Below, piece by piece: positions 7,416 through 14,392 of a DNA stretch of 31,379 nt (position 1 is the stretch's first letter; each line of letters begins with the position of its first letter). Both the position numbers and the translations under genes were made by a program. The notes under the pieces are model-generated. The model did not search any database and had not been told where the DNA came from. It saw only the letters and a program-made list of their open reading frames with translations. The DNA is from JAVVUQ01 sp036653075 (GTDB lineage: Bacteria > Bacillota > Clostridia > Christensenellales > CAG-314): NCBI GenBank assembly GCA_036653075.1, contig JAVVUQ010000012.1, forward strand, positions 1 through 31,379, in the 5' to 3' direction.

Positions 7416-7592
7416 TATCGATAAATGAATATCGATAAAGATTTATCTAATTGTTCTATTACATTTCCGATTAGTGATCTAAGTAGCAGCGTCCTTATTC
7501 ATTTATCCACCAAAAGGAAGTTACTAATTATTTTAAAGTAATTTTTAAATATAGTAGTTGTAGTGATATAAATCAATCTTTACGTATCGATA
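7416..7592. promoter_or_regulatory. Three TATCGATA palindromes
   Basis: TATCGATA occurs at 7416-7423, 7430-7437 and 7585-7592. The first is part of the larger palindrome TTATCGATAA and sits on the start of the 7385 promoter. The second is 14 bp further on. The third ends 15 bp before the -35 of the dus promoter. Three copies in 180 bp, placed at two promoters, suggest an operator set. The binding protein is unknown. Confidence 0.4.
7420..7546 (+). ncRNA. Candidate structured small RNA
   Basis: A transcript from the 7385 promoter would begin with GATAAATGAATA (7420-7431), which pairs perfectly with TATTCATTTATC (7496-7507), closing a domain of 88 nt. Inside are a 5-bp hairpin (7434-7447) and a 7-bp hairpin, CTAATTG (7447-7453) with CGATTAG (7468-7474); these two share one base at 7447. 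A last hairpin, GGAAGTTACT (7516-7525) with AGTAATTTTT (7537-7546), including G-U pairs, could terminate it weakly. I do not recognise the family. The alternative is a 38-codon ORF from ATG 7425 to TAA 7541, which has no ribosome binding site and would be almost leaderless. Confidence 0.35.
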
Positions 7593-7607
7593 AGCGTTTA
7601 ACGATTG

Positions 7608-7636
7608 TTGACAATAAATTTAGAATATGGTACAAT
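7608..7636 (+). promoter_or_regulatory. Promoter of dus, giving an apparently leaderless mRNA
   Basis: TTGACA (7608-7613), a 17-bp spacer, and TACAAT (7631-7636) preceded by the extended -10 element TGG. Only six bases separate the -10 from the dus ATG at 7643, so transcription should start on or beside the start codon. No Shine-Dalgarno sequence precedes the ATG, which agrees with leaderless initiation. Confidence 0.75.
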
Positions 7637-7642
7637 TGCGAA

Positions 7643-8566
7643 ATGAAAATCACTGAGTTAATGACATCAAATATAATACTTGCGCCTATGGCTGGGTACA
7701 CTGATGTAGGGTTTAGGGCATTATGTCGTAAATATGGAGCGGGATTGACGGTAACTGAGATGGTATCGGCAAAGGCGTTGACCTATCAAAACCCTATTAC
7801 GTTGGATTTATTGAAGACAAAAGAGAATGAATGGCCAAAATGCGTACAATTATTCGGACACGAGGCTGATGTATTCAAAGAAGCGGTAATGTTACCTCAA
7901 ATACAAGAATTTGATATTATTGATATTAATATGGGGTGTCCGATGCCTAAAATTTTCAATAATGGCGATGGGTGTGCGCTTATGCAGTCGCCTAACCTTG
8001 CAAGTAAGATTATTTTAGCGGTTAAATCCTCCAAAAAATTTGTAACGGTAAAATTTCGATTGGGAATAAGCGATGATGATATAACAGCTGTTTCGTTTGC
8101 TAAGATGTGTCAAGACAGTGGCGCTGATGCAATTACGATTCACGGTAGGACGAGAGAACAGTATTATAGCGGAGTGGCGAATCACAAAGAAATCGAAAAA
8201 GCGGCGGAAGAAGTAAAAATTCCCGTGTTTGCAAATGGTGATATCAAATCACGTTCAGACGTATTACATTTTGCTGAAACGGCGTGTTTTGGAGTTTCAG
8301 TAGCTCGAGCGGCAGAAGGGCGTCCTTCGATATTTGCCGAACTAAGTGGAAAAACCGTATCGGTTGATTTATACAGCGATATTCTTTTTCATATTGACGC
8401 TATGAGTTATTTGCCCGAAAAAGTTGCGGTAAACGAAATGAAAAAACATATCGCTGTTTATTTAAAGGGATTAGTGGGACACAAAATTGTTACCGATAAA
8501 GTATGCCACGCTCAAACGCTTTGCCAATTAAAACAACTTTTGAAAGATTTTCTTGTTACAAATTAA
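7643..8566 (+). CDS. dus: tRNA-dihydrouridine synthase
   Basis: A 307-residue FMN enzyme that reduces uridines in tRNA D-loops with NADPH. The TIM-barrel starts with APMAGYTDVGFR (about residues 15-26). The catalytic Cys99 lies in DINMGCPMPKI, followed by GDGCALM, the VKFRLG strand, HGRTREQYYSG and the FMN phosphate-binding FANGDI. The C-terminal helical tRNA-binding domain is somewhat short. The start codon has no ribosome binding site and lies 6 nt after a strong -10 box. The next in-frame Met (codon 7) also lacks one, so the first ATG is retained. The HAD phosphatase follows after 105 bp and may be co-transcribed. A DusB-type subgroup is likely but not proven. Confidence 0.94.
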   Translation: MKITELMTSNIILAPMAGYTDVGFRALCRKYGAGLTVTEMVSAKALTYQNPITLDLLKTKENEWPKCVQLFGHEADVFKEAVMLPQIQEFDIIDINMGCPMPKIFNNGDGCALMQSPNLASKIILAVKSSKKFVTVKFRLGISDDDITAVSFAKMCQDSGADAITIHGRTREQYYSGVANHKEIEKAAEEVKIPVFANGDIKSRSDVLHFAETACFGVSVARAAEGRPSIFAELSGKTVSVDLYSDILFHIDAMSYLPEKVAVNEMKKHIAVYLKGLVGHKIVTDKVCHAQTLCQLKQLLKDFLVTN

Positions 8567-8671
8567 CGCTTTTATTTAAGTGTTATATAAAATCGAAATA
8601 AATAAAATAGTAAATTATTTAATGTTCAAAAGGCAAAAACACGTAAATTATCAAATTGTAAGGGAACGACA

Positions 8672-9451
8672 ATGAATCTAAGTAAAATAAAGTTGTTTTT
8701 AATCGATATGGACGGCACTATATATGTCGATGGCGCAATGATAGACGGCGCAATGGAAGCGCTTGACCATATAAGAAAAAGCGGAAAGCAATTGTGTTTT
8801 TTGACAAACAACAGTAGTCGCAGCGCGGCTGAATATTTAGAAAAGTTGCGTAAAATGGGAATATCCGCTGATAAAAACGAGATTTACACAGCTGGAAATG
8901 CAACTATTGCTTATTTAAATGAAAACTATGCAAAGAAAAGAGTTTATTTGCTTGGAACACGTTTATTAAAGCAGGAGTTTATACAAGGTGGAATCAATCT
9001 TGTAAATAGCAACGCAGACGTAGTTGTAATTGGTTATGATACGGAATTGACATATAAAAAGTTATGCAAAGCAACTGATTTCATCAATTGTGGCGCAACT
9101 TATATTTGCACTCACAGTGATATAAATTGTCCGCATAGTCCTTATTTTGTACCTGACGTTGGAAGTTTTATCGAGTTGATAAAGGCAAGTACAGGTAAAA
9201 AACCCGAAATTGTATGTGGAAAACCTTTTAAACCAATGGGCGACGCTGTAATGAAAAAGTTTCATTTGCGTCCTAATGAAATAGCTATGGTAGGCGACAG
9301 ATTGTACACTGACATAGCTTTTGGAAATAATAATAAATTTACGTCTATTTTGGTTTTATCGGGCGAAACAACATCTAAAATGCACATATGCTCAGATATA
9401 AAAGCAGATTATGAAATAAACAGTATATCACAGTTAATTAAAATGATATAA
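8672..9451 (+). CDS. HAD-superfamily (IIA, NagD-like) sugar phosphatase
   Basis: A 259-residue cytoplasmic phosphatase of the NagD/AraL/p-nitrophenylphosphatase group. Motif I is LIDMDGTIY with nucleophile D12 and acid/base D14. Motif II is FLTNNSS. The C2 cap domain lies between motifs II and III. The CGKPFKPM segment carries the motif III Lys, and motif IV is VGDRLYTD with D209 and D214. Substrates of such enzymes are small phosphorylated metabolites such as sugar phosphates, and the specificity cannot be read here. AAGGGA precedes the ATG. It probably shares a transcript with dus; no functional link between the two is evident. Confidence 0.9.
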   Translation: MNLSKIKLFLIDMDGTIYVDGAMIDGAMEALDHIRKSGKQLCFLTNNSSRSAAEYLEKLRKMGISADKNEIYTAGNATIAYLNENYAKKRVYLLGTRLLKQEFIQGGINLVNSNADVVVIGYDTELTYKKLCKATDFINCGATYICTHSDINCPHSPYFVPDVGSFIELIKASTGKKPEIVCGKPFKPMGDAVMKKFHLRPNEIAMVGDRLYTDIAFGNNNKFTSILVLSGETTSKMHICSDIKADYEINSISQLIKMI

Positions 9452-9526
9452 ATGTCTTGTATAATGACGATATGATATCAATAAAATTAAATAGTGATGA
9501 TTAATATAATGATAACTATTATATAA

Positions 9527-9561
9527 GATAATATAAAATATATATACGATAATATAAAATA
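9527..9561. repeat. 21-bp-period direct repeat upstream of maoC
   Basis: GATAATATAAAATA occurs at 9527-9540 and 9548-9561, a period of 21 bp. It lies about 44 bp before the maoC start in an AT-rich gap of 153 bp that probably also holds the operon promoter, which could not be placed with confidence. Confidence 0.6.
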
Positions 9562-9604
9562 GTAAAATCATAATAAAAGGATAATAATTTTAAGGAGAAT
9601 ATAT

Positions 9605-10006
9605 ATGAAATTCGAAGATTTATATGTTGGACAGAGAGCAAGTTTACAAAAGACATTTACAGATGCAGACGTTAAGATGTTTGCAGGCATAAGCACTGAT
9701 GTAAATCCTTTGCATATTAGTGATGAATTTGCAAAGACGACTGTTTTTAAAAAGCGTGTTGTGCATGGTATGCTTTCAGCGAGTTTAATTTCCGCCGTAC
9801 TTGCCAATGTATTGCCAGGACCTGGCACAATTTATTTAGGACAAGAATTAAAATTTAAAGCGCCCGTATATTTAAATGATGATATTAAAGCGGTGCTTGA
9901 AGTTATTGAAATTAGAGCGGATAAGCATATAGTTAAATTACAAAGCAACTGTTTTAATCAAAATGGAGATCTTGTGATAGAAGGCATATCAACAGTTAAG
10001 TTTTAA
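9605..10006 (+). CDS. MaoC-like (R)-specific enoyl-CoA hydratase (PhaJ type)
   Basis: A 133-residue single hot-dog domain, the same length as PhaJ (R)-hydratases. The hydratase dyad D-x(4)-H is D32 and H37 in STDVNPLH. The overhanging motif continues through VVHGML, LPGPG and LGQELKFKAPVYLND. The enzyme interconverts crotonyl-CoA and (R)-3-hydroxybutyryl-CoA, or longer homologues. AAGGAG precedes the ATG. The next genes are bcd, etfB, etfA and an FabG/PhaB-like SDR, so it likely supplies crotonyl-CoA to the dehydrogenase, in the place Crt holds in typical clostridial butyrate clusters. Chain-length range is not readable. Confidence 0.9.
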   Translation: MKFEDLYVGQRASLQKTFTDADVKMFAGISTDVNPLHISDEFAKTTVFKKRVVHGMLSASLISAVLANVLPGPGTIYLGQELKFKAPVYLNDDIKAVLEVIEIRADKHIVKLQSNCFNQNGDLVIEGISTVKF

Positions 10007-10091
10007 TTTATAAAATATAACAATGTAATTATTGAATAAATTATTAATTATAAAAAAGTGTTATGTTTTATATTAGCGGAGGAAAAAATTA

Positions 10092-11234
10092 ATGGATAAC
10101 AAAGTATATAAATATGAATTATTTGAAAAAATGATTAAATCATTTGCAGAAACCGAAGTAAAGCCTTTGGCAGCTGACGTTGACGAACGGGAATATTTCC
10201 CAATAGATACAGTAAAAAAGATGGCTCAATTAGGGCTATTTGGTATTATAATTCCAAAAGAATATGGCGGCGCAGGCGGAGATTACAAGATGTATCTAAA
10301 AGCGGTTGAAGAACTTTCAAAAGTTTGCGCTACTACGGGCGTTATATTATCGGCGCACACAAGTTTGTGTTGCTGTCCTATTATGGAATATGGTAGCGAG
10401 GAACAAAAGAAAAAATATCTTCCAAAGCTTGCGTCAGGACAGTGGCTCGGAGCGTTTGCTTTAACTGAGCCTAACGCTGGAACGGACGCTAACAATCAAA
10501 CAACTACCGCTGTTGCAGACGGCGATAATTATATTTTAAACGGAAGCAAGATATTTATTACTAACGCTGGAAAAGCTGATGTATACTTTATCGTAGCTGT
10601 GACTGGACGGAACGCTAAAGGCGTAGAGTGCGCAGCGTTTATCGTTGAAAGTACTTTTAAAGGATTTACAACGGGTAAAAAAGAACGTAAAATGGGTATT
10701 CGTGGTTCATCTACTTGCGAATTGATTTTTGAAGATTGCGTTGTGCCAAAAGAGAATTTGATTGGCAAAGTGGGCGAAGGTTTAAAATACGCAATGAAAA
10801 CTCTTGATGGCGGTAGAATTGGTATTGCCGCTCAAGCGCTTGGAATTGCAGAAGGCGCTTTAACAGAAACATTAAATTATACAAAAGAAAGAAAGCAGTT
10901 TGGAAAATCAATATCCGCATTCCAAAACACGCAATTTACATTGGCTGATATGGCTGTAAAAGTAGAAGCTGCAAGAGGTTTATTACAACACGCAATTGAA
11001 GCAAAAGAAACAAAATCAAAAGAATTGTCCGTTGCAGCGGCTATGGCTAAACTTTTCTGTTCTGAAACAGCGATGGAAGTTACCACTAAAGCAGTACAAC
11101 TACACGGCGGTTACGGATACACAAGAGAATATCCCGTAGAAAGAATGATGCGTGACGCTAAGATTACTGAAATATACGAAGGCACAAGCGAAGTTCAAAA
11201 AATGGTAATTTCTGGAGCATTATTGAGAAAATAA
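10092..11234 (+). CDS. bcd: Short-chain acyl-CoA dehydrogenase (butyryl-CoA dehydrogenase)
   Basis: A 380-residue FAD flavoprotein of normal length. The N-terminal helical domain is followed by the beta domain with AFALTEPNAGTDA, then the C-terminal helical domain with RKQFGKSISAFQ, QLHGGYGYTREYPVERMMRD and IYEGTSEVQ. The catalytic base is E363 in the YEGT motif, the position used by short- and medium-chain enzymes. The whole chain reads like clostridial Bcd, which reduces crotonyl-CoA to butyryl-CoA with electrons exchanged through Etf. GGAGG precedes the ATG. It lies 85 bp after maoC and 168 bp before etfB. Use in beta-oxidation is possible, but the neighbours favour the reductive, fermentative direction. 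Confidence 0.93.
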   Translation: MDNKVYKYELFEKMIKSFAETEVKPLAADVDEREYFPIDTVKKMAQLGLFGIIIPKEYGGAGGDYKMYLKAVEELSKVCATTGVILSAHTSLCCCPIMEYGSEEQKKKYLPKLASGQWLGAFALTEPNAGTDANNQTTTAVADGDNYILNGSKIFITNAGKADVYFIVAVTGRNAKGVECAAFIVESTFKGFTTGKKERKMGIRGSSTCELIFEDCVVPKENLIGKVGEGLKYAMKTLDGGRIGIAAQALGIAEGALTETLNYTKERKQFGKSISAFQNTQFTLADMAVKVEAARGLLQHAIEAKETKSKELSVAAAMAKLFCSETAMEVTTKAVQLHGGYGYTREYPVERMMRDAKITEIYEGTSEVQKMVISGALLRK

Positions 11235-11402
11235 TTTTGCTTGACACAATTGCGATGTCAAAACTTAAGCTTTTATTTAACTCAATAAACTCAAAGGTAT
11301 TTGATGAAAATTGATAACATTTTATAATTTAAGTTTTTGATAGTATTTTATTGTTACGCAATAATTAAGCTATAACTAATCAATTCGGAGGAATAGATAT
11401 AA

Positions 11403-12188
11403 ATGAATATTACAGTATGTTTAAAACAAGTTCCGAACACAACGGAAATAAAGATAGATCCTATTACAAACACATTAAAAAGAGACGGCGTTGAAAGCAT
11501 TATTAATCCTGACGATAAAACCGCATTAGAAGCGGCATTGCAGTTAAAAGATATGTTTGGCGCAACAGTTAATGTCATAAGCATGGGACCGCCACAAGCT
11601 GAAATTGCTTTGAGAGAAGCCTTAGCCATGGGAGCCGACAACGTGTATTTAGTAACAGATAGAGCTTTTGCAGGTAGCGATACCTTGGCAACATCTACTA
11701 TCTTAGCTTCTGCAATGCGATATGTAGGATACGATATTATTATAGCTGGACGTCAAGCAATTGACGGAGATACAGCGCAAGTTGGCCCGCAAATTGCAGA
11801 ACATTTACATTTGCCACAAGTTACTTACGTAACCGACATTGACTACAATAAGGACGAAAATTCTTATACTATGACACGTCAAATGGAAGATAGAGTTCAA
11901 AAGGTTAAAGTTAAAGGACAAGTATTGATTACAGTGCTTTCATCACTTGCTAAACCTCGCTATATGAACGTAATTGATATTATTGGACAAGACTATAAAA
12001 CTATTAATATACTTACCTATAACGACTTGCAACCAGATAAGACAAAAATTGGCTTGGACGGTTCTCCCACTAAGGTAAAAGCAACATTTAACAAACAGTT
12101 CAACGGCGAAAAGAAAGTACTTACATTACCCGCTGTTGAAGCGGCTAAACAAGTGGCTGAGCTTTTAGCAAGTAAACACATTATATAG
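11403..12188 (+). CDS. etfB: Electron-transfer flavoprotein, beta subunit
   Basis: A 261-residue EtfB. The N-terminus NITVCLKQVPNT, a SMGPPQAEIALREALAMGAD helix, and the GRQAIDGDTAQVGPQIAEHL segment are typical. The last resembles EtfB of electron-bifurcating clostridial Bcd-Etf complexes. Together with EtfA it carries FAD and passes electrons between NADH and the dehydrogenase, possibly with ferredoxin reduction. Bifurcation is inferred from family resemblance, not shown. GGAGG ends 11 nt before the ATG, slightly long. Only 11 bp separate it from etfA, so the two are co-translated. Confidence 0.95.
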   Translation: MNITVCLKQVPNTTEIKIDPITNTLKRDGVESIINPDDKTALEAALQLKDMFGATVNVISMGPPQAEIALREALAMGADNVYLVTDRAFAGSDTLATSTILASAMRYVGYDIIIAGRQAIDGDTAQVGPQIAEHLHLPQVTYVTDIDYNKDENSYTMTRQMEDRVQKVKVKGQVLITVLSSLAKPRYMNVIDIIGQDYKTINILTYNDLQPDKTKIGLDGSPTKVKATFNKQFNGEKKVLTLPAVEAAKQVAELLASKHII

Positions 12189-12199
12189 GAGGCGTAACG

Positions 12200-13183
12200 A
12201 TGAATAACGGAATTTTTGTTTTTTGCGAACAACGTGATGGTAAAATAGAAAACGTTGCGTATGAACTTTTAGGCGCTGCAACTGCATTAAAAACAGTGAG
12301 CGGCGAAACCGTAACTGCAATGCTTTGTGGTTATAATATCAAAGATAAAGCGTCTGAGTTAATCGCTATGGGCGCAGATAAAGTATTAATTGTAGAGGAC
12401 GAATGCTTGAAATTATACACAACAGAACCATATGCGCAAGCAGTAGCAAGCATTATTTGGAAATATAATCCTAATACAGTACTCTTTCCAGCTACCGTTA
12501 TCGGTAGAGATTTAGCGCCAAGATTATCGGCAAGAATCCACACGGGACTTACCGCCGATTGCACTAAACTTGAAACAAACGAAAATGGCGAATTGTTTAT
12601 GACTCGTCCCGCTTTTGGCGGAAACTTGTTCGCAACTATTATTTGCCCCGATAGCCGCCCTCAAATGTCCACCGTAAGACCAGGCGTTATGCAGAAATTA
12701 AAATGCGATAATAATAGGACAGGCGAAATCGAATGCGTATCAGTAGAATTTAATAAAGAGTTGTTTTTGGTTGAGGTTTTAGACGAAGTTAAAGAAATAG
12801 CTACCGAATCAACTATCGAAAACGCTAAAATAATAGTCTCCGTCGGCAGAGGTATGAAAACTAACATTGCTCTCGCTCAAGAACTTGCAACAGCTCTAAA
12901 AGGCACTTTGGGCTGCTCGCGCGCTTTGGTAGACGAAGGCGTAGTTGCGCAATCTAAACAAGTCGGACAAACAGGAAAAACCGTACGCCCTGAATTGTAT
13001 ATAGCTTTGGGCATTAGCGGCGCTGTTCAACACTTGGCTGGTATGGAAAACAGCGACTTTATAATAGCTGTAAATAAAGACAAAGATGCAAATATTATGA
13101 ACATCGCTCAACTTGGCGTTGCTGCCGACGCTAAAGCATTTACCGAAGCGCTCTTAAAAGAAATAAAATTAAGAGATAATTAA
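12200..13183 (+). CDS. etfA: Electron-transfer flavoprotein, alpha subunit
   Basis: A 327-residue EtfA. The N-terminal domain (about residues 1-190) has the nucleotide-like fold shared with EtfB. The C-terminal FAD domain shows VSVGRGMK, ALVDEGVV, and the EtfA hallmark VGQTGKTVRPELYIALGISGAVQHLAGM (residues roughly 255-282), which binds FAD. AGGAGG lies within the 11-bp gap after etfB. It is the partner of Bcd in crotonyl-CoA reduction. It lacks the N-terminal ferredoxin domain found in some clostridial EtfA proteins. Confidence 0.95.
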   Translation: MNNGIFVFCEQRDGKIENVAYELLGAATALKTVSGETVTAMLCGYNIKDKASELIAMGADKVLIVEDECLKLYTTEPYAQAVASIIWKYNPNTVLFPATVIGRDLAPRLSARIHTGLTADCTKLETNENGELFMTRPAFGGNLFATIICPDSRPQMSTVRPGVMQKLKCDNNRTGEIECVSVEFNKELFLVEVLDEVKEIATESTIENAKIIVSVGRGMKTNIALAQELATALKGTLGCSRALVDEGVVAQSKQVGQTGKTVRPELYIALGISGAVQHLAGMENSDFIIAVNKDKDANIMNIAQLGVAADAKAFTEALLKEIKLRDN

Positions 13184-13260
13184 TGCAAATAATTAAATAT
13201 AATAATTAGAATAATTAGAATTATATAAAATTGAAATAATTCAATAAAATAAATAAAATA

Positions 13261-13320
13261 AAATTAAATTAAATAATTAAAAATTAAATAAAATAATTAA
13301 AAATTAAATAAAATAATTAA
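13261..13320. repeat. 20-bp tandem repeat, three copies
   Basis: AAATTAAATAAAATAATTAA occurs exactly at 13281-13300 and 13301-13320, with one mismatch at 13261-13280. Decayed copies flank the array. It fills most of the 188-bp gap between etfA and the SDR gene and contains only A and T. Confidence 0.9.
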
Positions 13321-13358
13321 AAATTTAATAAAATTAAACTAAATAGAAACATTAATAT

Positions 13359-13363
13359 GGAGG
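13359..13363 (+). promoter_or_regulatory. Ribosome binding site that fixes the SDR start
   Basis: GGAGG lies 8 nt before ATG 13372. An in-frame ATG at 13357 overlaps this GGAGG and has no site of its own, so the longer reading (five extra residues) is rejected. Confidence 0.9.
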
Positions 13364-13371
13364 TATATATT

Positions 13372-14091
13372 ATGAGATTAAATGACAAAGTTGCCGTTGT
13401 AACAGGCGCAGCAAAAGGACTTGGCGGAGAAATGGCTCAACTTTTTGCACGTGAAGGCGCAAAAGTAATAGCGTTAGATATGGCGCCATTAACCTATGAA
13501 AATGAAAATGTAGAGTTTTATCAATTAAACGTAGCAGATTCAGAAGCTTGCAGAACATTTTTTGCATACGCTAAAGAAAAATACGGAAAAATTGATATTT
13601 TAGTAAATAACGCAGGCATAACTCGTGACTGTATGACAAGAAAAATGACAGACGATATGTGGAATGCAGTTATTTCAGTAAACTTAACGGGCGTATTTAA
13701 TTTAACACGCTTAATCGGACCTCAAATGGAAGAAATCGGCGGCGGAAGTATTATTAGCATATCATCAATCGTTGGTGAATATGGAAATATTGGACAAGCT
13801 AACTATGCCGCAGCAAAAGCGGGAATTATAGGATTAACCAAAACTTGGGCAAAAGAATTTGCGCGTAAAGGCGTTCCTGTAAGAGTAAACGCAATCGCTC
13901 CAGGATATGTATTGACAGATATTTTAAAGACAGTTCCAGAAGAATTGCTTGCAAAATTTGCAGCGTCAACAATGCTTGGTAGACTTGGTCAACCAATAGA
14001 AATAGCAAAAGCTGCATTATTCTTAGCAAGCGACGACGCTTCCTACGTAACAGGACACGTACTTAGCGTAAACGGCGGAATGAGATTATAA
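13372..14091 (+). CDS. FabG/PhaB-like SDR, probable NADH-dependent acetoacetyl-CoA reductase
   Basis: A 239-residue classical short-chain dehydrogenase. The cofactor motif is TGAAKGLGG (11-19), followed by NNAG (79-82) and the catalytic tetrad N104, S132, Y145 and K149. Asp36 at the end of the second strand indicates NAD(H) rather than NADP(H), unusual for a biosynthetic FabG and suited to fermentation. Enzymes of this type make (R)-3-hydroxyacyl products. With MaoC, Bcd and Etf upstream it would convert acetoacetyl-CoA to (R)-3-hydroxybutyryl-CoA. A terminator at 14231-14266 ends the block. The alternative is a 3-oxoacyl-ACP reductase for fatty acid synthesis. Confidence 0.88.
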   Translation: MRLNDKVAVVTGAAKGLGGEMAQLFAREGAKVIALDMAPLTYENENVEFYQLNVADSEACRTFFAYAKEKYGKIDILVNNAGITRDCMTRKMTDDMWNAVISVNLTGVFNLTRLIGPQMEEIGGGSIISISSIVGEYGNIGQANYAAAKAGIIGLTKTWAKEFARKGVPVRVNAIAPGYVLTDILKTVPEELLAKFAASTMLGRLGQPIEIAKAALFLASDDASYVTGHVLSVNGGMRL

Positions 14092-14392
14092 AATAACATT
14101 CTTTATTTAGTATAAATAATAAATTTATATTAAGGTTACCTTAATCATTATAATGAATTAATAGATAATTTATTGTAATAAATTAATTAGATATTATTAT
14201 ATTACAACAGTAATAATATAAATAACGAATATAAAAAAGAACGCATTAAATTGCGTTCTTTTTTATATTTACGTAGAAAATATTAAAAATCATATAAAAT
14301 TATATAAAATTATATAAAATTATGAATTTCGTTGAATTTCAACTATTATTTTCTAAAAATTTTATATCCAATCATATATTTACATTATAATA
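14092..14392. other. 301-bp convergent intergenic region
   Basis: It holds the bidirectional terminator at 14231-14266, a small inverted repeat TTAAGG-TTA-CCTTAA at 14130-14144, and three 10-bp units TATATAAAAT (first with one change) at 14291-14320. No coding potential was seen. Confidence 0.6.
14231..14266. terminator. Bidirectional Rho-independent terminator
   Basis: ATAAAAAAGAACGCA (14231-14245) pairs perfectly over 15 bp with its complement at 14252-14266 around a 6-nt loop. The A-run on one side and T-run on the other give a U-tract in both directions. It separates the plus-strand SDR from the minus-strand peptidase gene and serves both. Confidence 0.93.

Larger units (their letters stand above)
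7043..7642. other. 600-bp divergent control region between marR and dus
   Basis: No protein gene of normal size. It holds, in order: a T-rich marR leader (7043-7197), a dyad operator over a consensus minus-strand promoter (7194-7233), a plus-strand consensus promoter (7385-7413), a candidate structured RNA or 38-codon ORF (7420-7546), and a second plus-strand extended -10 promoter (7608-7636) that fires almost at the dus ATG. Three TATCGATA palindromes accompany the two plus-strand promoters. Confidence 0.7.

Noticed and set aside
8571..8596. Stem-loop after dus as a terminator
   Set aside because: A 7-bp stem including a G-U pair, with no U-tract after it; read-through into the phosphatase gene is more likely.
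13357..13371. Upstream in-frame ATG for the NAD-type SDR
   Set aside because: It overlaps the GGAGG that serves ATG 13372 and has no ribosome binding site of its own; SDR proteins of this type start with the shorter sequence.
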